The notes beneath the pieces were generated by a model, which was not told the origin of the DNA, made no database searches, and saw only the letters and a program-made list of their open reading frames with translations. A program made the translations under genes and the position numbers. This document shows positions 17,524 to 26,075 of a stretch of DNA of 37,689 nucleotides, in pieces. The stretch's first letter is position 1. Every line of letters begins with the position of its first letter. This stretch comes from Candidatus Cloacimonadota bacterium (lineage in GTDB: Bacteria; Cloacimonadota; Cloacimonadia; Cloacimonadales; TCS61), in assembly GCA_030600585.1 (NCBI GenBank), contig JAUVLU010000025.1, positions 1 through 37,689 on the forward strand. Reading direction: 5' to 3'.

Positions 17524-18681
17524 TCAATAAAAACTTCCGGGTAACAGATAACTTTTTACTTCTTCATTATAATATCTATCTGTCATTGTGGCTATAAAAT
17601 CACGTACAAACTCTGGATCACTGAATTTCTCTCGATAATTTTTATCTTTTCTATTCAGGAAATGCAGGAATATTTTCGATATTTTGTTATTTTCCCTGAT
17701 ATCTTCGATATATTGATCAAAGAGAACTTCCATACTTCTATCAATTTTTTTTCGTGCTTTCTTCACATTTTTATCTGTATAAATACGCTGATAATTAAAT
17801 TTTTTCAATTTGAATAAATAGTAAGAAATCTCTTCATCAAAAGCAACTTGATCTTTTCCGTGACTGTTCAATATCACATTTTTAACGAGTGTGTCAATAA
17901 TCTCGCTGTTTGTATAGCCAAGATGTTCTGCGCAATCTTTCGGTATTTCTTTCCGTTCCATTATCTTCAGTCTTATTGCATCCTCGATATCCTGTCCGAT
18001 ATAAGCTATTGTATCGGAAATCCTCACAACACAACCTTCCAGAGTAGCAGGCATCCAGTTATGTTTTTCGCCATTTTTCCTGAGCTTGATGTATTCCTGA
18101 ATATCATTTTCGGTTTTATCTCTTTCCGGATGTATAATCTGGTTATGCGCTTCTCCATCATGTGAAATTATTCCATCCCTCACCTGAAATGTGAGATTAA
18201 GCCCTTTTCCTTTTCTGGAAATATGATCGATAAGATGCAGACTTTGAATATTATGATGAAATTCACCGATACCGGCTTTCTTACAGCTTTTGGAAAGAGC
18301 AACTTCTCCATCATGACCAAATGGCGGGTGTCCCAGATCGTGCCCTAAAGCAATCGACTCAACAAGCTCCAAATTCAAGCCCAGCATATTAGCTATTGTT
18401 CTGGCAATTTGAGATACATACGTTGTATGCAGACTCCGGTTGGAAGTTTCTTCATCGAACATATTGGTAAACGAGAAAACCTGAGTTTTACCCTGATATC
18501 TTCGGTAAGCTCCACTATGCAGGATACGGTCTCTATCTATGGCAAACTCTGTTCTGATAAAGCAGTTATCATCCGGTTTTAATCTATGAGCATTTTTATT
18601 CTTACAGGCAAATTCGCTGTAATGTTCACTTGAACGAACCACAAATTCATTAAAGAGTTTTATAAATTTTTTCCTATCCAT
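17524..18681 (-). CDS. dgt: Deoxyguanosinetriphosphate triphosphohydrolase-like protein (HD domain)
   Basis: It hydrolyses dNTPs (typically dGTP) to nucleoside and triphosphate. It has 385 aa. The HD metal-binding set is visible: H85 in RSLHTTYV, then H114-D115 in GHDLGHPPFGHDGE. The N-terminal DRDRILHSGAYRR stretch is diagnostic of the dGTPase group. The start ATG overlaps the trmB TAA by one base and has GGAG at 7 nt. The precise nucleotide preference cannot be read from the sequence. Confidence 0.93.
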   Translation of the reverse strand: MDRKKFIKLFNEFVVRSSEHYSEFACKNKNAHRLKPDDNCFIRTEFAIDRDRILHSGAYRRYQGKTQVFSFTNMFDEETSNRSLHTTYVSQIARTIANMLGLNLELVESIALGHDLGHPPFGHDGEVALSKSCKKAGIGEFHHNIQSLHLIDHISRKGKGLNLTFQVRDGIISHDGEAHNQIIHPERDKTENDIQEYIKLRKNGEKHNWMPATLEGCVVRISDTIAYIGQDIEDAIRLKIMERKEIPKDCAEHLGYTNSEIIDTLVKNVILNSHGKDQVAFDEEISYYLFKLKKFNYQRIYTDKNVKKARKKIDRSMEVLFDQYIEDIRENNKISKIFLHFLNRKDKNYREKFSDPEFVRDFIATMTDRYYNEEVKSYLLPGSFY

Positions 18682-19310
18682 TATATACTCCGGTACTTCA
18701 TAAAGTACGGCTCAAATCCTTCTGCTCTTTTCGTCTTTTCAAAATATGTTTCAATATGTCCTTTTTCCTGCTCTCTTGTAAACCCTTTTTTATAAATCGA
18801 TGTAAAATCTTTTCTTTCTAAGAAATGTTCAACGATCCAAAAAGCATAATCCTCATGATCTGTAGCAATATCGACAATACCGCCGCTGATGAGCATCTTA
18901 TGCATAATATCGATAAATTCAGGTTGGATTATCCTTCGGTGAAAGTGCCTTTTTTTAGGCCATGGATCGGGATGCTGCAAATATATCTTATCAATTGAAT
19001 TTAGCTGAATGAATTTAATGCTCTCTTCATCCAAATATATTTTAGCAATTCTTACATTCTTGAGTTTATCTTTATAAAGTTTGCGGAATATTGTTTTTAC
19101 TCGTTTCTCTTTTAGGTCAATTCCTATAAAGTTTATCTCCGGATTCTGCAAAGCAACTTTAATAAGGAATTCTCCTCTCCCGCTTCCAATCTCGATATGA
19201 ACCGGATTCTTATTCCCAAATATTTTATGGAAATCCAGCATTTCATTTTCTTCGATGTTCAACTCGAAGTTTCTTCTACTTTCTTCTAATATTTCATTAT
19301 CTGATAACAT
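18681..19310 (-). CDS. trmB: tRNA (guanine-N7-)-methyltransferase TrmB
   Basis: It makes m7G46 in tRNA using SAM. It has 209 aa. The SAM-binding motif IEIGSGRGEF is at 39-48, and the family signature HPDPWPKKRH at 113-122. The ATG has no ribosome-binding site, and a TTGACA box ends only 32 nt before it, so the transcript could be leaderless. It is the first gene of the long minus-strand run. Confidence 0.95.
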   Translation of the reverse strand: MLSDNEILEESRRNFELNIEENEMLDFHKIFGNKNPVHIEIGSGRGEFLIKVALQNPEINFIGIDLKEKRVKTIFRKLYKDKLKNVRIAKIYLDEESIKFIQLNSIDKIYLQHPDPWPKKRHFHRRIIQPEFIDIMHKMLISGGIVDIATDHEDYAFWIVEHFLERKDFTSIYKKGFTREQEKGHIETYFEKTKRAEGFEPYFMKYRSI

Positions 19311-19706
19311 ATTAAAGCTAAAAAAGATGATGCGGTTTTTGTGTCAATAAAACATGTTTTTCTTAATTATTGATTTTCTATTCACCTCACCTTCAATCTT
19401 CATCCAATAAATTGGGCTACGACTTGACAAGCAATCCTCACCTAAAAGGAGAGGAAGCCATAGAATTCCCCTTCTCATTTTAGGAGAAAGTTAAAATGTG
19501 AGATCGTTTTTCTAAGAAAAGCCGACTCATTGTTAGGGGATAAGGTTCATTTGATGAATCCAAGATAAACAAGAATAATTATTTTGAATATTTACATTAT
19601 GCAAAACTCTTTAAAAAAAATAATAAAATCGCTGTTAACAATTTTTGCATTGACATCTTAACTATCTCCAGCTCTTTTATCGCATCGCTTGGAGGAAATA
19701 GTAAAT
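19311..19706. other. Divergent intergenic region with repeat remnants
   Basis: It separates trmB (leftward) from the secreted protein gene (rightward). No gene is found. TTGACA boxes occur for each direction: 19342-19347 on the minus strand, 19650-19655 on the plus strand. The middle (about 19430-19540) has an imperfect palindrome with arms CTCATTTT and AAAATGTGAG. Confidence 0.5.
19650..19655 (+). promoter_or_regulatory. Candidate -35 box for the secreted protein gene
   Basis: TTGACA lies 51 nt before ATG 19707. The -10 is unclear; T-rich hexamers lie at 17-20 nt spacing. Confidence 0.3.
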
Positions 19707-20954
19707 ATGAAAAATAAGATCATCTTTTGCATTATAATTTTATCTCTAATTGCAATTGCATTTGCAAATCAAGAGAATCAAAGCTTCTCGGTTTATATAG
19801 ATTATGAATATGGCGACCTGAATTACATAAAAGAACAGATCACAAATGTGAATTATGTTCGTTATAAAAATGAAGCTGATGTTTACATACTATTTACAAA
19901 ACAGCGCACCGGTAGTAACGGAAGCAAAGTCACAATTGATTTCACAGGAGAAAATATATTCAGTGGAATTGATGAATCACTTTTTTATATTTTGGAAAAT
20001 GATGATACGGAGGAAGATGAAAGACGCAAAAGCGTTCAGGTACTTAAACTCGGGCTGATACGCTATTTCTCCCGAACAGATATTGCAGATAAACTCATTA
20101 TTTCATTTCCAACTGAACAAAAAAAAGAAATTATAGAAGATAAATGGAATAACTGGGTTTTCAACATAGGTTTTAATGGTTTCTTTAGTGGTGAAGAATC
20201 TTCAAATTCTCAGAATATATGGGGATCGTTATCGGCAAGTAGAGTTACAGAAGAAATGAAAGTTCAATTTCGATTTAATGGAAGTATGAATAGTAGTAAA
20301 TACGAATGGGATAATGAAGTTTATAAAAGCTCTTCTGATAGTAAAAGCTTTAATGCATATTTGATAACAGCCTGGACAGATCATCTTTCATACGGATTCT
20401 GGACTTATGCATACACCTCCAGTTATAGAAATGTGGATATTAGTTTTGGCTTAAATCCCGGAATTGAATATAATATTTTTCCTTATTCCGAATCCAATAG
20501 AAAGCAACTTCGTTTTCAATATCAGCTTAGTCCGAATTATGTTTACTATACAGAAAAAACAATTTATGAAAAATTCTCTGAAGAACTACTTAAACATTCA
20601 TTTACAACTGAAATTGATTACATTCAATCATGGGGATCGATGAGCGTTAGTCTGATTGCATCACAATATCTGATGATCGATGATAAGATATTAGAGAATT
20701 TAGAAAAAAATAAATTAACGTTATATGGTAATGTCTCCTGGAAGATCTATAAAGGTTTATCATTGAATTTGTGGGGAAATACCTCTCGAGTTCATGATCA
20801 GCTTTCATTAGCTGCCGGAGATATTTCTACTGAAGATCTGCTGTTAAAACAAAAAGAATTACAGACTCAATATACCTACTTTATTTCGATAGGATTAAAT
20901 TATTCATTCGGCTCGATCTATAATAATATTGTGAATCCAAGATTTGGAGATTGA
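19707..20954 (+). CDS. Secreted, probably outer-membrane beta-barrel protein of unknown function
   Basis: The 415-aa product starts with a clean signal peptide, cleaved near AIAFA-NQ (about residue 20). I use the ATG at 19707 with GGAGG at 19691-19695; an upstream TTG at 19689 overlaps that site and is unlikely. From about residue 150 the chain alternates aromatic and polar residues in short strands, such as FNIGFNGFFSG, VSLIASQYLM and YFISIGLNYSFGS. This is the pattern of an outer-membrane barrel. It ends YNNIVNPRFGD rather than in a canonical terminal Phe. The N-terminal 130 residues look like a separate soluble domain. I do not recognise a named family. Confidence 0.7.
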   Translation: MKNKIIFCIIILSLIAIAFANQENQSFSVYIDYEYGDLNYIKEQITNVNYVRYKNEADVYILFTKQRTGSNGSKVTIDFTGENIFSGIDESLFYILENDDTEEDERRKSVQVLKLGLIRYFSRTDIADKLIISFPTEQKKEIIEDKWNNWVFNIGFNGFFSGEESSNSQNIWGSLSASRVTEEMKVQFRFNGSMNSSKYEWDNEVYKSSSDSKSFNAYLITAWTDHLSYGFWTYAYTSSYRNVDISFGLNPGIEYNIFPYSESNRKQLRFQYQLSPNYVYYTEKTIYEKFSEELLKHSFTTEIDYIQSWGSMSVSLIASQYLMIDDKILENLEKNKLTLYGNVSWKIYKGLSLNLWGNTSRVHDQLSLAAGDISTEDLLLKQKELQTQYTYFISIGLNYSFGSIYNNIVNPRFGD

Positions 20955-21164
20955 TAGAAACTCATCCCAGTCTTCTCCGGCAACTGCCGGATACGCCCTG
21001 GCAGGCTGCTGTTCCGTCTTCGCCTGATTTACGCCCTGATCTCTTCAAAAACAAGAGAGGGATTCAGCCTAAGGCTGACAAGCCACGCCAGAGGTTTACA
21101 AGCCATTGGCTTGCGGGCAAGCATAAGATGCCGTTTGAAGAATTGTTTTCTCACGTTCCTAATA

Positions 21165-21184
21165 CCCTGCCGTAAAAGACAGGG
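21165..21184 (+). terminator. CCCTG/CAGGG hairpin at end of GC-rich block
   Basis: A 5-bp stem with a 10-nt loop is followed by CTATTTATT. The same CCCTG...CAGGGC core closes the hairpin at 61-90. It may end transcription of the 19707 gene or be the end of a repeat element. Confidence 0.4.
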
Positions 21185-21243
21185 CTATTTATTGATGAAT
21201 TTAACTAACATTCTATTTCAACAATAATATTTTACCTTTTCTT

Positions 21244-21249
21244 TTGACA
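21244..21249 (+). promoter_or_regulatory. Candidate -35 box for endonuclease I operon
   Basis: TTGACA (in TTGACACAAA) lies 51 nt before the ATG at 21300. The same decamer occurs upstream of trmB and of the ATPase remnant. The -10 is poorly defined. Confidence 0.35.
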
Positions 21250-21299
21250 CAAATTAGCTGTAATTTTTCTTTAAACAATAAAGTGAGGTAAAAAAAGTT

Positions 21300-22361
21300 A
21301 TGAATAAATTATTAATTATAGTTAGTTTGTTGATCTTGAATACAATTGCATTTTCACAGATCCCCTACGGTTATTACGATGGAACGGAAGGATTGAGTGG
21401 AGATGATCTTAAATCAGCTTTAAACGATATTATCGATGGTCATACCGAATTGAGTTATACCGGTGTTTGGGATGCACTCCGCAATACCGATGAAGACCCG
21501 AATAATACTGATAATGTGATTTTGCTTTATACCGGTTGGTCGGTTTCTAATTCCGGTTATCCTACTTGGAACAGGGAGCATGTTTGGGCAAAATCTCATG
21601 GTGATTTTGGCAATACTGCGCCTTGCGGAACCGATGTTCATCATCTGCGTCCAACAGATTGCCAGGTTAATAGCGATCGCGGAAATCTGGATTTTGACTA
21701 CAGCGATATTCCTTATCCAACTATCCCCGGATGTTTTTATGACAGCAATTCATGGGAACCTCGTGATGAAGTTAAAGGTGATGTTGCACGTATGATTTTT
21801 TATATGGCAACCCGTTATGAAGGTGAAAACGGTGAGCTGGATCTGTTTGTAGTAGATCAAGTTAACACATATCCAAATCCTGAGCATGGTAAACTTTCGG
21901 CACTTTTGGAATGGAATACTTTTGACCCGCCAAGTGAATTTGAAGAGACACGTAATGATCGAATATATGATAACTGGCAAGGTAACCGAAACCCCTTTAT
22001 TGATCATCCTGAATTTGCTGATTTGATATGGGAAAACACTTCTACGCAGAACGAATATTTCACAGAGAATAAATATAACCTTTCAAATTACCCGAACCCT
22101 TTCTCAGAAAACAGCTTCGGAACTCAAATAAGCTTTAGTACTTCAAATAATTCCCAAAATGTTATAATTGAAATCTATAACATAAAAGGGCAGAAAGTAA
22201 AGTCATTCCCAATTAACCAATTAACCAGTTCACTAATTCACCAAATTATCTGGGATGGAACAAATATGAATAACACAAAGGTTAAATCCGGAATTTATTT
22301 GATAAATTTAAAAATAGACAAGAAAATTGCTGCAATAAACAAATGTTTAGTAATTCATTAA
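21300..22361 (+). CDS. Secreted endonuclease I with C-terminal sorting domain
   Basis: A non-specific DNA/RNA nuclease of the endonuclease I family (Vvn/EndA-like, beta-beta-alpha-metal fold). A signal peptide (1-19, ending AFS-Q) directs export. The catalytic motif is NREHVWAKSHG (91-101), with TDVHHLRPTD (111-120) and NSDRGNLDFD (124-133) completing the metal site. The C-terminal 95 residues start with NYPNPF (263-268) and contain the IEIYNIKGQKV and SGIYLI strands, a FlgD-like or Por-type sorting domain. It is thus likely secreted or surface-attached, scavenging extracellular DNA. The sorting-domain loop near 305-315 is encoded by an 8-nt repeat. A GAGG site precedes ATG, and the acyl-CoA synthetase follows 16 nt later. 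Confidence 0.92.
   Translation: MNKLLIIVSLLILNTIAFSQIPYGYYDGTEGLSGDDLKSALNDIIDGHTELSYTGVWDALRNTDEDPNNTDNVILLYTGWSVSNSGYPTWNREHVWAKSHGDFGNTAPCGTDVHHLRPTDCQVNSDRGNLDFDYSDIPYPTIPGCFYDSNSWEPRDEVKGDVARMIFYMATRYEGENGELDLFVVDQVNTYPNPEHGKLSALLEWNTFDPPSEFEETRNDRIYDNWQGNRNPFIDHPEFADLIWENTSTQNEYFTENKYNLSNYPNPFSENSFGTQISFSTSNNSQNVIIEIYNIKGQKVKSFPINQLTSSLIHQIIWDGTNMNNTKVKSGIYLINLKIDKKIAAINKCLVIH
22212..22243. repeat. Four 8-nt units inside the sorting-domain coding sequence
   Basis: ATTAACCA, ATTAACCA, GTTCACTA, ATTCACCA run head to tail within the endonuclease gene. Eight is not a multiple of three, so unit gain or loss would shift the frame; 32 nt is itself out of phase. The encoded loop lies between two predicted strands. 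Confidence 0.5.
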
Positions 22362-22377
22362 ATTAAGGGAGCAAGAA

Positions 22378-24072
22378 ATGAAAGGACTTGAAAGACTTAC
22401 CCTAAAATGTGTATTGGAACGAAGTGCTGTTCTCTATGCTGCAAAGCCTTGTGTAAGCTGGGTAAATGGAAAACCTATCAGATACAATGAATTCTATGAG
22501 CAAATTAAAGAAGTTCAGCTTTTCATGCAGGAAGAAGGAATCGGTAAAGGTGATAAAGTTGCTATTCTTAGTGAAAATTCGCCTAACTGGGGTATAACCT
22601 ATTTTGCAATAACAACTCTCGGTGCAGTTGCAGTTCCAATTCTCCCTGATTTCCGTGATAATGAAGTTCATCACATACTCCGGCATTCAGGCAGCAAGGC
22701 TATATTTATTTCACAGAAGCAATTCCCCAAAATAGAAGAACTGGAAAGCGACCTGATCAAACACCGCATTTTAATCGATGATTTTACAATAATACCACCG
22801 GAAACAACAATTGCCAAGCTGAAGAACACGATCTCTAAAACTACACGTCCGCTTGCCAAATTGACCGATTCAGCTTTGAAACTGACAGGTCTCCGCTCTT
22901 CCGATGTTAGAGAAGAAGATGTTGCATGTATCCTTTATACTTCGGGAACTACAGGTAATTCAAAAGGTGTGGTTCTCACTCACAGAAATCTGGTCTTCGA
23001 TGCTTTGGAGCTTCTTACAATTCAAAATATAGTAGATACCGACAAATTAGTTTCACTGCTTCCACTTCCACACACTTATGAATGCACGATCGGATTTATC
23101 ATGCCGATCATGCAGGGAGCTTCCATATATTACCTTGATAAGCTTCCAACCCCGAGTGTTTTACTTCCTGCCTTGCAAAAGATCAAACCGACGATTATGT
23201 TCACAGTTCCCTTGATCATGGAAAAAATATTTAAGAATAAAATCCATCCGAGTTTAACTGCAAATCCAATTTCCAGAACACTTTATAATTTCCCGCCAAC
23301 CAGAAAAATCCTTCATTATATTGCTGCTAAGAAACTGCATAAAACATTCGGAGGTAAACTTAATTTCTACGGTATCGGCGGTGCGCTATTGTCCCCAGAT
23401 GTAGAGAGATTCCTAAAAGAAGGTAAATTCCCTTACGCAATTGGTTATGGACTAACAGAGACATCTCCATTAATTGCCGGAAGTAATCCTAATTTAACGA
23501 AATTTCGCTCTACGGGTACGGTTCCATCCAATATTAAAGTACGCATTTATGATCCTGACCCAAAAACAGGAGAAGGTGAAATCCAGGTAATGGGTGATAT
23601 TGTGATGAAGGGATATTACAAAGATCCTGAACGTACTAAAGAAGTATTTACAGATGACGGCTGGTTCAAGACCGGTGATCTGGGAATACTGAAGAAGAAT
23701 GGATTTCTCTATATTAAGGGTAGATTGAAGAATGTTATCATTGGAGCCAGTGGAGAGAATATCTATCCTGAAGATATCGAATCTGTTATCAATCAGCACT
23801 ATAATGTATTGGAATCTATCGTTTATGAATCTGAAGGTAAGATAGTAGCTCGTGTTCACCTGAATTATGAATTGATCGATAAAGAGCATAGAGCTAAGCG
23901 AAAAAACGAAAAACAAATGCGTGAATTTATAAGCAACCAGCTTCAGGATATAAGAAAAGATGTGAATTCACAAGTCACTACATTTTCCAGCATAAAAAGA
24001 ATAATTGAGCAGCGTGAGCCGTTCATGAAGACTCCAACCAAGAAGATAAAGAGATATTTGTATACTGAATAG
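22378..24072 (+). CDS. Long-chain acyl-CoA synthetase (AMP-forming)
   Basis: An ANL-superfamily ligase of 564 aa, activating a carboxylic acid with ATP and CoA. The AMP-binding P-loop TSGTTGNSKG is at 188-197. The GYGLTETSP motif follows, then GWFKTGDLG with the ribose-binding Asp, and a C-terminal lysine in PTKKIKRYL that fits the adenylation lysine. Overall shape matches FadD/long-chain ligases; the substrate chain length is not certain. The ribosome-binding site is GGGAG. It sits 16 nt after the endonuclease gene, presumably cotranscribed, though the functional link is unclear. Two hairpins follow the stop. Confidence 0.92.
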   Translation: MKGLERLTLKCVLERSAVLYAAKPCVSWVNGKPIRYNEFYEQIKEVQLFMQEEGIGKGDKVAILSENSPNWGITYFAITTLGAVAVPILPDFRDNEVHHILRHSGSKAIFISQKQFPKIEELESDLIKHRILIDDFTIIPPETTIAKLKNTISKTTRPLAKLTDSALKLTGLRSSDVREEDVACILYTSGTTGNSKGVVLTHRNLVFDALELLTIQNIVDTDKLVSLLPLPHTYECTIGFIMPIMQGASIYYLDKLPTPSVLLPALQKIKPTIMFTVPLIMEKIFKNKIHPSLTANPISRTLYNFPPTRKILHYIAAKKLHKTFGGKLNFYGIGGALLSPDVERFLKEGKFPYAIGYGLTETSPLIAGSNPNLTKFRSTGTVPSNIKVRIYDPDPKTGEGEIQVMGDIVMKGYYKDPERTKEVFTDDGWFKTGDLGILKKNGFLYIKGRLKNVIIGASGENIYPEDIESVINQHYNVLESIVYESEGKIVARVHLNYELIDKEHRAKRKNEKQMREFISNQLQDIRKDVNSQVTTFSSIKRIIEQREPFMKTPTKKIKRYLYTE

Positions 24073-24089
24073 AAAAAAATATTCAGAGT

Positions 24090-24117
24090 CTCGACTCGAA
24101 AAGAATGACGAGTCGAG
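24090..24117 (+). terminator. Perfect 9-bp hairpin after acyl-CoA synthetase
   Basis: CTCGACTCG (24090-24098) pairs with CGAGTCGAG (24109-24117) around a 10-nt loop, 18 nt past the stop. No strong T-run follows, so it may be a processing or repeat structure rather than a classic terminator. Confidence 0.45.
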
Positions 24118-24140
24118 TTATCACGAAACTCCCTTTTATT

Positions 24141-24157
24141 CCCCCTTACTAAGGGGG
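24141..24157. repeat. CCCCCTT-ACT-AAGGGGG palindrome
   Basis: A perfect 7-bp stem with a 3-nt loop lies between convergent genes. From memory, the motif is common in intergenic DNA of environmental bacteria. It could help terminate either strand. Confidence 0.45.
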
Positions 24158-24347
24158 ACGAAAAAAACAGCTTATCTTGAATTGGATAGAAATATTTTGC
24201 AGTCAATTCGGAGAATATTTCACCGGTTCTATCTTTGAGAATTCGCAAACAAGAAATAATATGTCGTTTAAAGCGACGATGTTTTACTTCGTAAAGCCAT
24301 CTTATTATTGCTTCGCAAAGCCAACATTAGATGTTTGCGTTACATTA
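24158..24347. other. Gene-free gap with dispersed repeat copies
   Basis: No gene is seen. 24274-24298 and 24309-24327 match, in opposite orientation, the GCTTTGCAAAGC-type repeat at 2545-2567. Confidence 0.4.
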
Positions 24348-24983
24348 TTATCTTGCCATCATTCCTACAAACGGGTTTCCTGCCTTTTCATCTTCGATAG
24401 TGGTCTCCGGTCCATGACCGGGAAGAACTTTAATATTTCCATCTAAAATAAAAAGTCTGGATTTTATTGAATTGATCAAGGTAGAATAATCACCACCCGG
24501 CAGATCAGTCCTGCCAATACCGTCGGCAAATAGTGTATCTCCGCAAAACAATAAATTTCCGGTTAAAATGCAGATTCCGCCTCTTGAATGACCGGGAGTG
24601 TGAATTATTTTTAATTTTTCAGTTCCTAAAGTTAATTCATCACCGTCATTCAAGATTATATCAGCCTTGGGTGCAATTATCTTTGAACCCCAAAAATTAC
24701 TTAAATTTTTATTTGGATCGGTCAGCGAATCAGCATCTTCTTTATGGATGCAATTTTTCACATCAAAGTTATCATTAATCATTTTATTCCCGCCGATATG
24801 ATCACCGTGTCCATGAGTTGAGATCAAATATTTTAAGTTTATTTCCATCTCTTTTATTTCATCGATCATTCTCTGTGACGGTGCTGCAGGATCGATGATA
24901 GCAGCTTCTTTGGAAGTTTCGTCCCAAACAAGATATGTATTAGTTCCAAATTCGGGAAGTACATTAAATGTTTTAAATTTCAT
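24348..24983 (-). CDS. Metallo-beta-lactamase-fold hydrolase (glyoxalase II-like)
   Basis: It has 211 aa with the metal motif THGHGDH (56-62), later HTPGHSRGG, FCGDTLF and GHGPETT, which complete a two-metal site. The family includes hydroxyacylglutathione hydrolases and related thioester hydrolases; the short C-terminus argues against a classical glyoxalase II with glutathione-binding helices. The real substrate is unknown. It starts 9 nt after the PP-loop gene, with an AGGA site before ATG, so the two are probably cotranscribed. Confidence 0.88.
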   Translation of the reverse strand: MKFKTFNVLPEFGTNTYLVWDETSKEAAIIDPAAPSQRMIDEIKEMEINLKYLISTHGHGDHIGGNKMINDNFDVKNCIHKEDADSLTDPNKNLSNFWGSKIIAPKADIILNDGDELTLGTEKLKIIHTPGHSRGGICILTGNLLFCGDTLFADGIGRTDLPGGDYSTLINSIKSRLFILDGNIKVLPGHGPETTIEDEKAGNPFVGMMAR

Positions 24984-24992
24984 TTTTTATTC

Positions 24993-25976
24993 CTATATTA
25001 AATATTGTTTTACATTTTCTTCAGCCATTTTATCAACTTCAAATTCATCATTAAATTCAAAATTCTTACCGTACTGTATAATTACCGATTTTTCTACTTT
25101 GGAATTATATCTGAGAATAATCGAGCCGCAAAGTTTAATATCTTCAATTTTTAATTTTTCATTGGATTGTATGATTCCTAAAGGTCCCGGGAAATTCTTT
25201 GCTTGAAGTACAATTTCATTACTAGCAAGTTCACTGATAATATTGTTTTCCTTTTCATTTCTTCCAATAATAAGTTTAACATTATTATTCAAACGTAGAT
25301 GTCTGCCGGTTTTAAGAAATTCAATGGATCTTTTATTTATCATATTATATTGCATCAAGTCTTTTAATTTACGTGAAAATCCAGTATCCGTAAGCAAGCA
25401 TCCTCCGCCGGGAGATGGATAGAAATTTATCCCATAATCTTCTGCCATTTTCATTTGTCTTTTACGGTTACGTCCCTGAATATCCAGCATTTCTTCTTTC
25501 TTTACCCAGCCTTCACGAATTGGAAGTGTATCATTCAGAAGTTTCTGAGACAGTGGACGAACTAACAGATCTTTTATCTCGCTTAATTTTCCTACAGCAT
25601 TCAACGCATCCTTTCTCTGACTCATGGGCCTCTGCCCCATCACTTCACCGGAAATGATAAAATCCACATTATATTCTTTCATCAATTTACCCGCTTCATG
25701 GAACATGAGTCCGTGGCAGTCAATACATGGATTCATATTTTTCCCATAACCGTATTTTGGATTTTCAAGCATTTTAAGATGAAGATCGGTTAAATCATGA
25801 ACGATAAGATCGAGTCCTATCTTTTTTGCTGTTTCCCGCGCCTTATCCGCCCCAAAGAAGGGTGTACTAAAAAATATGGGTAAAACCCTATATCCAAGCT
25901 TTTGCATGTGCAGAACAGCTAATATGCTATCCAGCCCACCGGAGAATAAGGCAAAACAACTGTGCTCTCTTTTCAT
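24993..25976 (-). CDS. PP-loop ATPase, tRNA-thiolation (MnmA/ThiI-like) family
   Basis: The N-terminal adenylation motif SGGLDS (12-17) marks a PP-loop enzyme. NPCIDCH (C83, C86) and PGGGCLLTD (C193) match the cysteines used in sulfur transfer by MnmA-type thiouridylases. The C-terminal 130 residues form a separate beta-rich domain (NNNVKLIIGRNEKEN, then KNFPGPLG) that resembles the accessory domain of such proteins in anaerobes. I infer a tRNA 2- or 4-thiouridine role, but the position is unsettled. The start has AAAGGA. The gene lies 23 nt after tRNA-Thr and could share its transcript. Confidence 0.75.
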   Translation of the reverse strand: MKREHSCFALFSGGLDSILAVLHMQKLGYRVLPIFFSTPFFGADKARETAKKIGLDLIVHDLTDLHLKMLENPKYGYGKNMNPCIDCHGLMFHEAGKLMKEYNVDFIISGEVMGQRPMSQRKDALNAVGKLSEIKDLLVRPLSQKLLNDTLPIREGWVKKEEMLDIQGRNRKRQMKMAEDYGINFYPSPGGGCLLTDTGFSRKLKDLMQYNMINKRSIEFLKTGRHLRLNNNVKLIIGRNEKENNIISELASNEIVLQAKNFPGPLGIIQSNEKLKIEDIKLCGSIILRYNSKVEKSVIIQYGKNFEFNDEFEVDKMAEENVKQYLI

Positions 25977-25999
25977 GATTTTTTTCCTTTAATAAATAA

Positions 26000-26075
26000 T
26001 GGTGCTGGAAGGGGGACTCGAACCCCCGACCTACTGATTACGAATCAGTTGCGCTACCATCTGTGCCATCCCAGC
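26000..26075 (-). tRNA. trnT: tRNA-Thr (anticodon CGT)
   Basis: The cloverleaf folds by hand. The acceptor GCTGGGA/TTCCAGC has one G-U pair, and discriminator A and CCA are encoded. The anticodon stem ACTGA/TCAGT has loop TTCGTAA with anticodon CGT (26042-26040). The T-stem is GGGGG/CCCCC with loop TTCGAGT. The D-stem GCAC/GCGC has an A-C mismatch at its third pair. It reads ACG codons. A TTGACC box lies 62 nt upstream. Confidence 0.93.

Larger units (their letters stand above)
20955..21299. other. GC-rich, palindrome-dense intergenic block
   Basis: About 20960-21160 is over half G+C by eye, in sharp contrast to both flanks. It contains several perfect short hairpins: 20976-20991, 21040-21058, 21065-21077, 21100-21112 and 21109-21122. 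The last two overlap and so compete. A 74-codon open frame (20951-21175) crosses it, but it overlaps the previous stop, has no ribosome-binding site and has odd composition, so I do not call it. From about 21190 the DNA is AT-rich again and carries the next gene's promoter. Confidence 0.6.

Noticed and set aside
20951-21175. 74-codon open frame on the plus strand
   Set aside because: It overlaps the stop of the previous gene, has no ribosome-binding site, and coincides with a GC-rich hairpin block that explains the absence of stops.
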